Assembly (NCBI GenBank): GCA_018296165.2
Contig: JACKQL020000038.1
Span: forward strand, 310,001 to 374,000
DNA: 64,000 bases
From: Termitomyces sp. T153
Lineage: Eukaryota; Basidiomycota; Agaricomycetes; Agaricales; Lyophyllaceae
Reading direction: 5' to 3'
Shown here: piece by piece, positions 32,828 through 43,268 of the stretch
Position numbering within the stretch: the stretch's first letter is position 1
Layout: each line of letters begins with the position of its first letter
Notes under the pieces: generated by a model
Database searches by the model: none
Told to the model about the DNA's origin: nothing
The model's input: the letters and a program-made list of their open reading frames with translations, nothing else
Position numbers and translations under genes: made by a program

Positions 32828-33780
32828 TGTACAGAGACTTTTCAGAGTCAGCAGAGAGATTTGTGACATTTCACCTCCAAATTGTTTTATGACTTACACC
32901 ACAGCACCATTGTGCTGGCCATCACATCATAAGAGCACTGGTTAAGATTGATCAACTGTGCATGTCAAAAGCTTGATCTAAATGTCTATGAGAAGCAACA
33001 GCCCCCAAGAGTCTTAAACAATCTCAAAGTGCAGTGTTCTTTTTCATTGACAATGACCACTACACAGCAAATGCAAAGGAGTGTGTTGGTATCATTGGCA
33101 GGGATGTCTTTTCGCAAAAGTGCCCATTAATAGATAATTGATTGTGCAGGGCAATAAACCATCTCCAAATACTGTCCCAGAATTGATCAAAGACCTGGAA
33201 TGCAAGGGAGGCGAATATTTTTTGACAGAGACTTGCCACCTGATTCATAAGATCTTTGAGAGAAGCCGTAACGTACTTTGCTTGAAGTACCCCTTCTCCG
33301 ATACTTATATCAGCAGGCGGATCCTTTTGTAGATGACAAAACAGGAGGGGTACGAGACGACCCTGTCTCGCAGTAAGCTTGCTCAGTTTCATCCATGCCA
33401 TTAGAACTTGAAGACTTCAAGGAGCCGTCAGAAGCCCTTTCGATGAGTAGCTACATGAACCAAATATCAATCATACATACCTCTTAGATGATGGAAAATA
33501 GTAAAGTTCACACGAGTTTCACTGTTCAATCTCTCCCAGGGTACAGTCAATTGAATGACTGGCGCACTTCCAACGGGCGCTTTTTGCATCAATTTCCATA
33601 ACTTCTGATTTCTTTATATCGTCGGCGAGATCAGACACTGAGATGGATTTGTGGCAAGGTCATCATATGGTAGATATGCCGGAGGTCGATTTGGATTGTT
33701 TATTCATTTACATAAGTAATGTGGATAATAGATCAAAATAGATATTTTTATCACTTCTTACCTCGTAACAACCTCAAAAA
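32828..33780. other. Compartment boundary and upstream region of the Rieske-DUF455 gene
   Basis: CpG is absent to about 33210 and then returns (GAGGCGAATATT). A minus-strand open stretch of 113 codons (33401-33060, starting MAWMKLSKLTARQGRLVPLL) crosses this boundary. It could be the 5' end of a gene truncated by old repeats, but I do not recognise it. The region 33420-33780 is AT-rich and probably holds the promoter of the next gene. Confidence 0.35.
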
Positions 33781-35640
33781 TGGAGCAACTTCAGTGCGTA
33801 AATAGTTCTGTCAATCCATGAATGTTATTTATTGCTCTCAGAATAGCTTCCTTCAGTGCTCTACTGAGCCATTCACGCTTTTTTCTGACTCTCCGATCTT
33901 ATGAAGGAACGTACCACTCCCTCATACTCTTCAGACTAACGCCCGAGGTCTCCGAGTCTGACTCAGGGTCCTCTGTCTCTGCTTCCACAAGGGAAAACCC
34001 TATCTACAAACAAATTTATGTCATGGAATCCACCTGTCCACACCTCGGAGCTGACCTTTCTCATGCGGACATTGAAGAATACGAATCGAGCGTTGTTGCT
34101 GTTTGTCCATGGCATAGGTGAGCCACCGATACCTGTGTTTATCACGAAATCTGGGTTCATAGGGTCTTCGTTTAAAGATATGATTTTGACTTGCGCACAG
34201 GAAAGAGCGAGACGGGACTGAGGGCTTGTACCTACGCCGTTGAAGTCAAGACTGACCTTTCTGATGGAATCGACAAGGTTTGGGTCGAGACACCCGCAGG
34301 AGGTACTGGTTGGCAACTTGTCGAGCTTCGACCAGTTTCTGAAGGTGCGTTCAACCACCCATTGTGGTGCTCTTACGTGCTCATTTGTGTAACATTCAAT
34401 AGAGTTTGCGGATCCCCCTAAATCAGTGGCGCCTCTACTACCTGTCACTGTTCTCACATCAACACCATCTGTAGTCGATGAACCCATTGTACCCATTGAC
34501 AGCCCGCCGACGACTTTAATGCAGTGGGCAGTTCTAATTCTGAATACTCCGAATCCTACTCTCAAAGTATAGTCGCCGATTCATTGATATACAAATCTCT
34601 TATCTTGAAAAGGTACAACGCACCCGAGAAGCTGTGCATCTCTTTCGAACCGGGAAGCTCTCATCTATTGGTCACAAATCGCCCAATGCACCTCGCCCAC
34701 CAGATGTTCCTCCTCGTGAAGACCACTTTTCAAGGAATACAGTAGACCCTACAAAGATGAAGAATAGAAAGAACAGGGCGGTCATGCTTCATGCCTTGGC
34801 AAATATCGAGCAGTGGGCGTAAGCTTGTTCTGTCATCGAGATTATTTCGGCTCGTTAACTTACAGTACTACCTCTAGAATTGACCTCGCGTTTGTCCATA
34901 TTCTCTCTTTGATCACTATGAATCCCACCTTTACTCCTCAGATGGGACATCGTGGCGCGTTTTGGACCGTCGTACCCAAATATCCCTCCCGCCTTTTTCT
35001 CTGATTTTACCAAAATGGCTCTGGATGAATCAAAACATTTGTATGGAGACTTCCTTTGTCTTCTCGTTCTCGATTCTAACATTGATGCATATTGAGCACG
35101 CTTCTTACGTCTAGACTCTCAGAGATCTCCCCGACTACCCCATATGGGACCATGCCCGTGCATGCCTCCCTCTGGGAATCGGCCACCGTAACCTCAAAGT
35201 CTCTACGGTCTCGTTTAGCCATCATTCATCTCGTCCACGAGGCACGCGGACTCGACGTCAACCCTGGAACAATCGAGCGGTTTCGCAAGGCGGGAGATGT
35301 GGAGAGTGTGAAAGTGATGGAGGTCATCCATGCTGATGAAGTCACTCACGTTACGTCGGGACATCGGTGGTTTACGTGGCTGTGTGAGCAGGAACAGGTC
35401 GATCCTGCCCAGGCTTTTAGGGAGGAAGTGAGACGTGGGTGGAGAGGAGATTTGAAAGGACCGTTCAATGTTAAGGATAGAGAGAAGGCGGGGCTTACAA
35501 GGGATTTTTATGAGGGATTGAAAGGTCAGATGGGGTTTACAAATTTAGCGGGGCAGGATGCTTTGGATATGCGGTCATTGAAGGATGCCGTCGCTTCAAT
35601 GCCTGTAGAATGCGAGATAGAATGCGAGACAGGAAAATAA
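33780..35640 (+). CDS. Rieske [2Fe-2S]-DUF455 fusion protein
   Basis: Eight exons: 33780-33793, 33842-34117, 34178-34344, 34403-34566, 34613-34818, 34878-34889, 34942-35040 and 35097-35640 (1482 nt, 493 aa). All introns are GT..AG, 46-60 nt. The N-terminal Rieske domain binds a 2Fe-2S cluster through CPHLGAD and CPWHRYDFDLRTG. The C-terminal half is the DUF455 ferritin-like helical domain. Its candidate metal ligands are in MALDESKHF, HLVHEARGLD and VIHADEVTHV. Such fusions occur in fungi and suggest a Rieske-coupled di-iron oxidase or hydroxylase, but the substrate is unknown. Exon 6 is only 12 nt (encoding the second to fifth residues of AIDLAWD), yet the family reading requires it. Confidence 0.9.
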
Positions 35641-36179
35641 GTGGTATTTACTTTGACATTTGTGTACTTCAGTGCAACGATGTGAATCATCTTGTCAGTG
35701 GACATAAAATAAAGGGGAGGCTGGTGCTTTCATTAGGGGGAGGCCTAGCTGAAACTTGAATCACTTCCTCGACGTCGTCACTATCCAATATCATAAGTAC
35801 ATTTCGAAACTTCGGCGTCAATTTGTTGCCAGCCGATATTCATGGTGGTGGCACATCCGAGTCGTCACCATCACCCTTTTCTTCCATTGATCGGCCCGCC
35901 TTGCCAGAACTGCCTCCCTTCTGACCCTCCTGTCACCTCTTCTTACTCCACTGTGCAACTCGACCGGATTTTCGTGCCAGTGATTAACAATTAGGATGTC
36001 CATCAAGTTATTCATACGAAACCAAATTTAATGTACAACAAAAAATTATATAATAACATTCAATAAAACGATTTACTAGGCTCAGCTGCAATCTCATCTG
36101 TTTCCTTTCAGCATTCTGAGGTTGTAGTCGGCTTTCATAAACGTACACCTTACTATTACCCTCCTAACTGATCCTTATT
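35641..36179. other. Intergenic region downstream of the Rieske-DUF455 gene
   Basis: CpG-containing, AT-rich sequence with AATAAA-like elements at about 35705-35712. No gene was recognised. It separates the Rieske-DUF455 gene from the minus-strand ORF at 36180. Confidence 0.4.
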
Positions 36180-36635
36180 TTAAAGGCAAAGCCTGCCCAA
36201 GCTGCTAAACCACGAAGTTTTCCGTGGTGTATCAAACACACCGGGAGTTTCAAAGCCAAGCGACTCTCGGGATGGGCCTCCACCGACAGGTCTCGCTAGT
36301 TTCTTGTCTACAGATTGCGAGGTATTGTCATCATCCCATGTGCCACCAGTAATTATACTCTTTATCTCAGTTCCGATACTCGAATAGTGGGAAATAATGG
36401 CAAAGGCAGGAATGTCGTCGATGCTACCTCTTGATAATGCACCAGTTGAATCCGACGACCAAACTACAAGGTTTTCTACTTGGGCCGAGCCTTGACAACT
36501 GTGAGATAAGACGGCACCAGTATCGCCGGGAGAAAGCCTGTCTACTAGGTAATTCATTGGACTTGATGTCTCATATCCAAACATAAGCCAAGCAATTCGT
36601 TGAATCGTTGATAAACCAGATGCTTTATAATTCAT
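36180..36635 (-). CDS. Hypothetical protein, possibly the 3' end of a truncated gene
   Basis: An open frame of 151 codons from an ATG at 36635 reads NYKASGLSTIQRIAWLMFGY, then NYLVDRLSPGDTGAVLSHS, and ends with a hydrophilic tail. The same frame stays open upstream of the ATG to about 36660 (RLSNQTVLIQWK) behind a TTAG acceptor, so a 5' exon probably existed. The upstream sequence ends in the LTR region of an old gypsy element at about 36860, which may have removed it. No family recognised. Confidence 0.4.
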   Translation of the reverse strand: MNYKASGLSTIQRIAWLMFGYETSSPMNYLVDRLSPGDTGAVLSHSCQGSAQVENLVVWSSDSTGALSRGSIDDIPAFAIISHYSSIGTEIKSIITGGTWDDDNTSQSVDKKLARPVGGGPSRESLGFETPGVFDTPRKTSWFSSLGRLCL

Positions 36636-36859
36636 TTTCCACTGAATCAGGACTGTTTGATTGCTTAGCCTAAGAGGAAGTAATTGTCAGGCTGCAAACA
36701 GCGACTCGCAATGCGACGTGTCAGTAGTACTAAATTGTAAATGTATTGCAGTCCTGATATGTAGATAGTGTATTGACATACCTAAATCGGCAAAGCTCAG
36801 GAGCGTATCTACCTGGCTAAGATTTATAGGAATGGTCACGTGGGTATTGTGACACCCGC

Positions 36860-37042
36860 TTCTAAGGGAGAAGTAAGGGGAAAAAAGCTCCTGCCCTGGG
36901 TGCCTATTTTGGCACTAACCATGCTTCCTGCCGCATTGACTTTTTTCATGTGTTGGTTCATTTTCCCTGAACTCCTGAATTGCCTCTAGCACATGTGGTA
37001 AGTCATATTCTTTTAGCCATTCATCCTCACTCTCCTCATACC
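36860..37042 (-). mobile_element. Family D gypsy relic, 3' end (chromodomain half), split by insertion
   Basis: The minus strand reads YEESEDEWLKEYDLPHVLEA and a short tail, then TGTCACAATACCC at about 36861, which probably starts the 3' LTR going left. This is the second half of a chromodomain. Its first half is at 43264-43330 on the other side of the 37048-43263 element. Some CpGs survive here but not in the distal half. Confidence 0.8.
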
Positions 37043-37047
37043 CCTTC
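37043..37047. repeat. Target-site duplication, left (CCTTC)
   Basis: CCTTC before the left LTR matches CCTTC at 43264-43268 after the right LTR. Confidence 0.9.
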
Positions 37048-37425
37048 TGTAAGGAACTGAAATATAATCAAGGATTGAAATAAGAAGATCTTGATGCGAT
37101 AAGAGAGCAGAGGGCGATGAGAGAGCTGAGGACAAGCTTAGAGGTTGAACAATGCGAGAAATACACTGTGTTGACGCCACGTCCAATACAAAGTAGTATC
37201 TAGGTTTATATAGAACGAAAAGTCTGGAAAATATCAGTTGAATCAAACAACTGGAATGAAACTGACTGAGATAAGAGAATGAACCAGGGTGAGTCTGTAA
37301 GTAACGGTGAAGAGAGACCGAAAGAAAACAATAGAAAAAGTCGATAACATTACTAGAATGAGACGGTGTCGAAACATTGACTCAAGTTCGATGTCGGAAA
37401 TCGGATGAACGACGAATTCATGACA
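37048..37425 (-). repeat. Left (coding 3') LTR, CpG-retaining
   Basis: 378 bp, starts TGTAAGGAACTG and ends GAATTCATGACA. It holds about 16 CpG sites, each represented by TpG or CpA (or a small indel) in the right LTR. A TATATAAAC box lies on the minus strand near 37205. Confidence 0.93.
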
Positions 37426-37915
37426 GTACCCCCTTTTTCAGGACCGAGTTAGCATAGTCTTTGGATCTTGGTGGAGGTGCAACACGTCCTGAACAAGTGG
37501 TTGTTTGAGAGGGAGGTTCATAGGTTGAAGTATGAGGTCGGGAAATGGGTGAAGGTGATCGAGGATGCGCAGGTTGATGGGGAAGAACAGGGATGTTCGA
37601 TAAAGAAGTGATGGGATCGCGAGAAGGGCTGTCAAGAGAGAAACGAGGTGGGCAAGGAAGACGAGGCTCGCGACAATGGAATTGTTCGAGTTTTTCGTAA
37701 AGATTAGTGGGGATATCTGAGTAAGGAATCCAGGAGTCTTTAGAGTCCGGGGTGTCTTGCCAGTGCACTAGATAATCGAAACGGCGGCCGATTTTACGCG
37801 AGTCAAGGAATGAATGGATCTCGCGGATTTGATCAGGGATGATTTCGAGTGGAGTGGCCAAGAATGTAGGGATGCGATTGGGAATTATTGATAGTGGAGT
37901 ATAGGGTTCAAGCAT
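37426..37915 (-). pseudogene. chromodomain and C-terminal tail of the 37-43 kb element
   Basis: 165 codons are open: LATPLEIIPDQIREIHSFLD, then the chromodomain core RFDYLVHWQDTPDSKDSWIP and a Pro/Ser-rich tail, followed by the purine tract. CpG is retained. It is the best preserved part of the polyprotein, consistent with the CpG gradient in the element. Confidence 0.85.
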
Positions 37916-37939
37916 GGATGCGTGGAATACAGGATGAAT

Positions 37940-39350
37940 TCAAGAAAGTGAGCAAGGGAATTCTAAAAGATAAGTGAGGGGCCTGTGTTTTTCAAGAATC
38001 TTGAATGGGCCTATACATTGACAATCGAACTTGTCAGATGGATGGGTGGTTCTGATATTATGGCGAAGCAACCACACAAGTTTACCGGGCTTGAAATCTG
38101 GGTGAGGAATGTGGTGTGAATTGTAAAATTTGGCCATATATTTGTTGGCGTGTCTGAGTTCGGCCCTAAGCTCTCTTTTTGGATAATATGAATGCGCGTT
38201 GCAAGATCGGATGCGGCTGGGTTAGTTGTTCACTCCGTAAGTTGTACTTCAAAATCAGGGTGGTAACTGAGGTTAGTGTAGAACAGGGACTGTTGGGTGG
38301 ACAAATTAATAGAGTTGTTGAACGAGTCATCTTGTTGATAGGAAGTATACGCCCGGAGGTAAGTTTTGAGTGTCTGGTTGGTATGTTCCATGAGTCCGTC
38401 AGTTTGGGGATGGTAGGCAGTGGAGGGGGTCATCTTAGTGCCACAGAATTGCATGAGGTTTTTGAGGAAGGAGGAGATGAAGACTGGTCCTCAATCCGAT
38501 ACTTTTCAGTGGGGAAAACCATGGTGCCAGAAGATGTGATTGAGGTAAAGATTGGTGAATTCAGGGGCTGTGATAGATTCATTTGTTGGAATGAAATGGG
38601 CAGCATGTATCATGTGGTTGCAGACTACCCAGATGGAATCAAAGCCATGGGAAAGAGGAAGTTTTGTGATGAAATCCATAGAAATGGACTTCCAAGGTCA
38701 ATCAGGGATTTTGAGAGGTTTGAGAAGGCCATAGGGCCTATGAGTGGCATGTTTGGTGTGAGCACATAAGTCACAGGAGGAGACGTAAGAACGGACATAA
38801 TGTTGGAGACCTGGCCATGAATAATCTCAGAATACATTGTCAAATGTGATAGCATGCCCAGGATGGCTGTAAATGACAGAATCATAATGGGAGTGGAGGA
38901 TTTTTGCACAAAGGACTCAAGGAATATAAAGTCATTTTTGATGGTAGACTAGATTATCTTAAAGAGTAATGGAATTGTCACCAGAGTTGATGGCTTCGCC
39001 CCATCAAGTGTCATCACATAGGGCAGATTTTGTGTCCTCAAGGAGGTGAGAATTATCAATTGTGTAGGTGGATAGGGCATTGATTTGGGGCAAAGAGTTG
39101 AGAGGAATAGAGTCAGGGAAAAGTCGTTGAGTGTGGTAATGGTTAAGGAGGGATTGTAGCTGGTTATAAAGGACATCATCCCCTTCTTGAGGTTGAAAGT
39201 CAGGGTGCTGAGATGCGGGGTCTGCAGGGTTTGATTTACCCAGGGCATAGTCAAGTTGGAAGTCAAATACTGATAAGAACATTGACCAACAAGCTTGACA
39301 ACAGTTGAGCACACACGATGTCATAAAATATTGTAAATTTGAATGATCCA
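37940..39350 (-). pseudogene. integrase region of the 37-43 kb element
   Basis: The minus strand shows MTPSTAYHPQTDGLMEHTNQ (the Glu block of the DDE core, 38430-38370), LFYTNLSYHPDFEVQ, and the C-terminal SH3-like segment HPDFKPGKLVWLLRHN at 38110-38060. Upstream, HLTMYSEIIHGQVSN and related segments carry the zinc-binding domain. Stops appear at former CGA/CAG codons. Confidence 0.8.
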
Positions 39351-39359
39351 AAATGACGG

Positions 39360-40620
39360 TTATTGTGTGAGGTGAGTCAACCAGCCAGGCACAGAACTCA
39401 TGGAAGCATTTGACAATTGCAAGAAGTTCCTTATCATGAATTTCATAGTTGATTTTGGAGGGGGAAAACTTGCAAGAGTAGTCTGCAAAGGGGTGTAGGA
39501 GCTTGCTGGAATCAGGTTGGAGCAGGATGCAAGCCAGGGCAAAGTCAGAAGCATTAGTGACATAGTAGATGGAGTTTGAGATTTAAAGTGATCAAGAATA
39601 GGGGATGTTGTAAACATAAGCTTGAGTCTATTGAATGCCTTGACAGCCTCAGGCCCTAGCCCCAGAAACTTCTGCTTAGAGGTTTTGGTGGTAAGTGCAT
39701 GGAGGGGAATACATATGTCAGCATAGTGGTGGATAAAGTGTCAATAAAAATTAGTGAATCCAAGGAATTGTTGGACTTGCTTGACAGAAGTTTGAAGGGG
39801 CCAGGAAGCAATAGTGTTGAGCTTCTTTGGGTTCATCTGGACACCAGAGGAAGAGATGAGGAAACCAAGGTACTTGACTTGAGTTTTACTGAATTCACAT
39901 TTCTTAACATTCGCAAAAAGATTGGCAGTACAGAGACAATTGAGAACTTGAAGCACAAGAGTGTCATAGTCTTGATCTGGGTGTGAATATATCAGAATGT
40001 CATTGAGATAGACAACACAGGAAATATCAAGAATGTCACAGAGGGTGTCTTGAATGAAGGCTTGGAAGACAGCAGGTGCATTGGTTAGTCCAAATGGCAT
40101 TACTGTGTATTCAAAAAGGCCAAGGTGAGTGTGAAATGCAGTTTTCCATTCATCACCTTCTTTGATGCGGATCAAGTTGAATGCATTCTTGAGATCTATA
40201 ACTGTAAACTTATTGCAACCTTGAATGCAATCAATGAGATTGGAGGTAAGAGGGAGTGGGTAACAATTTTTCTTTGTGATGGAATTGAGACCACAGTAGT
40301 TAATGCAAAGACATAGATCCCTGGTTTTTCAGCAGATGAAAAGAATTGGGGAAGCAGCAGGAGAAGTTGATCATTGAATATAACCTTTCTGAAGTTGTTC
40401 TTCAATATATTCAAAGAGGGCATGGCATTCAACTTCAGAGAGGGAATAGATAGGGCCAAATGGGGGAGCCTTATTATCCTTGAGCTCAATGTTGCAGTCA
40501 TAGGGATGGTGAGGAGGGAATTTTTTTAACTTTAACAGGGTCAAAGACATCAAGATGTGAATGATATTGTGGGGGTACGAACCAAAAAACTTCATCCTTG
40601 GTATCTGAGGTGATGGCATG
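39360..40620 (-). pseudogene. reverse transcriptase/RNase H of the 37-43 kb element
   Basis: Ordered motifs on the minus strand: PPFGPIYSLSEVECHALFEY (RT start, about 40470), IDLKNAFNLIRIKEGDEWKT, FEYTVMPFGLTNAPAVFQAF, CVVYLNDILIYSHP (catalytic YxDD changed to YLND), VKYLGFLISSSGVQMN and FLGFTNFY. RNase H pieces follow towards 39360. Several in-frame stops interrupt the domain. Inactive. Confidence 0.87.
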
Positions 40621-40819
40621 GGATGCTGGCAAATTCAGAAGTGGTTTAGGAGGAGGCAGCTTGGAGGGGAGATAATCAGGAGAAGTAGCTGAAGAAATAG
40701 CATTGATGCAAAGCTTGAGTTCTTCATTTGATGTATACCAGATACATGATATAGCTTGATTCTTAGCATACTTGTAGAAATGAGCAGAAGAACAGAAAAA
40801 GATGTCAAGAGGTTTGTTC

Positions 40820-41560
40820 ACTGGACCATAAACTGGGTCTGGTGGGGGTGAGGGTGTGCACCAGATTGATTTGAGCTCAGCACAACTAAGGCTGTTTCAA
40901 GTTGGGGGACAGAGAATAGATGGAAAGGTACTAGTGTTAGCAACAATGTATGCTGGAAATGGTGGAGCCAGTTTAGCATGTGGAGCATTAAGAATTTGAA
41001 GAATGTCAGAGGGTTCCTGGCTTAGACAAAGACCTAATCCTAAAGAAGCCACAGAGTGAGAAACTGGAGAGCAGGCAAGACTGTAGCCTTGACCAAAAGC
41101 AGAAACAGGAAAGTCATAATTAGCACCACAGCAGGAAAGAGTCAGTTGCCCTTGAGTCCAATCAACTGAGGGATCATGTTGATGTAGCCAATCAAGACCA
41201 AGGAGAATTGGGTAAGGCATTGAGACAATGCCAAGACAAATGGTTTCGGAATGTTTGCAGACTTTGAGTTGTGTGATGATATCATGAGTAGGAGTCCAGA
41301 AGTAATTGGTCAATTGTCAATAGTGTAGATAGGAATTGTGGAAGCTTTGAGGGCTCAGGAAAGAGAGTGTCAGGTTGCAAAGGAATCAGAGATGTGGGAA
41401 GAGGTTGCATCACTATTGATGAAGGCATATGACTTGATGGTTTTACAATTTGGGAAAGATAGAGTGACAGGAATAAAAAAATGATCTCTGTTATGGGGGT
41501 TTAGGCAGACATAAGTAGGTAAGGGATACAGAGGTGTGAGAATTGATGGTATGAGCCATT
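40820..41560 (-). pseudogene. protease region of the 37-43 kb element
   Basis: Between the zinc knuckle and RT, the minus strand contains ETICLGIVSMPYPILLGLDW and LHQHDPSVDWTQGQLTLSC, the C-terminal retropepsin block (ILG.DWL) and its linker. The catalytic D-S/T-G falls in a frame broken by stops (about 41430-41400). It continues to RT through a Pro-rich linker. Confidence 0.7.
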
Positions 41561-41647
41561 TGCCTGTGGTTGCCTGGGTGTAAACTCAAAGGTTGTGGCA
41601 GTGCAGAGCAGAACAAGTTCCATCCACCAAAGTCAAAGACTGAGGAA

Positions 41648-42845
41648 CTAAGCAGTCACTGACTTGCCTTTTCCCAACTCAATTGCATGTTTATATTTGA
41701 GGTAGTCCATAATCTTGTGACCAGCATTGCCACAGTATAAACAAAGATTGTTCTTGAAGCAGCATTTGTGTTCAGCAGGAGTCAGAGGGCCACAAGGAAT
41801 TGAAGAAGTGGAGGCAGGGGTGTGGATAGCATCAATATCCATGGGAATGACATTGGAAGTAGTAGAGGTTGAAATAGTGGAATTGGAAGGAGCAGGGGTG
41901 ATGACAGGCTTGGAAGAATTTGAGGAATCAGATTTCTTTGTACTGGGGGACTTGTTGAATTTGCTGTGGCACTCAAGCTCTCACTGATGAATGTTTGTGT
42001 TGACGGAGAGGATCAAAGGTTCCCAACCTTTGAGAGTCTTGGGTGATGATGAGTGCATCTTTGACATTGGATTCTAAGCCCTTTATGAAACAGAAGATTA
42101 TAGTTTCTTTGGTCATGTTGAGGTGACTTGCAATCTTCATGAATACCATGAGATATTTGTGAGCAGAGCCTGTCTGCTTGAGCATGTCAAGACAATTGTC
42201 AATATTGGTGATGAGGCTGGGATCTGCAAATTTCTTGCAAAAAGCTGAGAGAAACTGGCTCCAGTCATGAAGAAGAGAGGAATTAGCATGTTCGAGTTGG
42301 TTAAACCACTCAACCAATATGCCATCTTTCAAATTGAGTCCCACAAAAAGAACTTTAGTGTGATCATCAGGAAAAGAAGCAGTATTGAACTCAATGTTAT
42401 GCTTGATTTTGGAGAGGAAAGGAGTGACTTCTGAATGCTTGCCATTGAATAGGCAAACATTCCTAAGTTTGATTGAGTTACTGCAGTTTGATGGAGTGGT
42501 GACAGAAGTAGAAACAGGTGCATTAGTGTGATGAGCAACCTTGGCCATGACATTGACAAGGGATTGCTGGAGCAAGGCTTGATTCTGGGTGAGGGCACTG
42601 AGAATTGTGGTAAGTTCAGAATCTAGAGTAGCAATAGGTGCTGTGAGCAGTGGCTGTGTGTTACTGAGATTGCCGATACCTGTGTTGCCAGGAATTGCAG
42701 CTGGATCAGAAGAACTGCCAAGGTGAGTGAAATCAATGCCAAGGGTAACAGGGGGAATGTAAAGAGCAGGGTTCAAAGGAGGAGGATACTAGTTGGAATG
42801 ATAGTCCGGGAGGACAGAGGTAACAGGGACAGAGGTGTTGGACAT
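41648..42845 (-). pseudogene. gag of the 37-43 kb element
   Basis: Starts MSNTSVPVTSVLPDYHSN at 42845, is interrupted by a TAG (a former CAG), then stays open from 42776 to 41973. The capsid shows NVCLFNGKHSEVTPFLSKIK, WFNQLEHANSSLLHDWSQFL and CKKFADPSLITNIDNCLD. The zinc knuckle after a frameshift (about 41765-41725) is CLYCGNAGHKIMDY, with the last Cys changed to Tyr by G-to-A. Confidence 0.85.
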
Positions 42846-42866
42846 AGTAAATGGTAGCATCAAACT

Positions 42867-43263
42867 TGTAAGGAACTGAAATAAGATCAAGGATTGAAAT
42901 AAGAAGATCTTGATGCAATAAGAGAGCAGAGGGCAATGAGAGAGCTGAGGACAAGCTTAGAGGTCAAACAATGTGAGAAATACACATACACTGTGTTGAT
43001 GCCATGTCCAATACAAAGTAGTATCTAGGTTTATATAGAATGAAAAGTCTGGAAAATATCAATTGAATCAAACAACTGGAATGAAACTGACTGAGATAAG
43101 AGAATGAAGCAGGGTGAGTCTGTAAGTAATGGTGAAGAGAGACCAAAAGAAAACAATTAGAAAAAGTCAATAACAATAATAGAATGAGATGGTGTTGAAA
43201 CATTGACTCAAGTTCAATGTCAGAAAGCAGATTGAACTTGGCATGAATGATGAATTCATGACA
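42867..43263 (-). repeat. Right (coding 5') LTR, CpG-free
   Basis: 397 bp, starts TGTAAGGAACTG and ends GAATTCATGACA. No CpG was seen, in contrast to the left LTR. It also has small insertions, for example near 43230. Confidence 0.93.
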
Positions 43264-43268
43264 CCTTC
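43264..43268. repeat. Target-site duplication, right (CCTTC)
   Basis: Pairs with 37043-37047. Confidence 0.9.

Larger units (their letters stand above)
37048..43263 (-). mobile_element. Ty3/gypsy chromovirus, complete but decayed (6.2 kb)
   Basis: Complete structure on the minus strand: 5' LTR 43263-42867, gag (ATG at 42845), zinc knuckle, protease, RT, RNase H, integrase, chromodomain, a purine tract at 37426-37440 and the 3' LTR 37425-37048. CCTTC target duplications flank it. It lies inside the chromodomain of an older element; joining the flanks across one CCTTC restores that reading frame. CpG loss increases from left to right: gene-proximal parts keep CpG and long open frames, distal parts are full of stops. 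Confidence 0.93.

Noticed and set aside
33060..33401. A confident gene call for the minus-strand 113-codon frame
   Set aside because: Half lies in CpG-depleted repeat-like sequence and no family or splice partners were found. It was kept only as a note in the boundary region.
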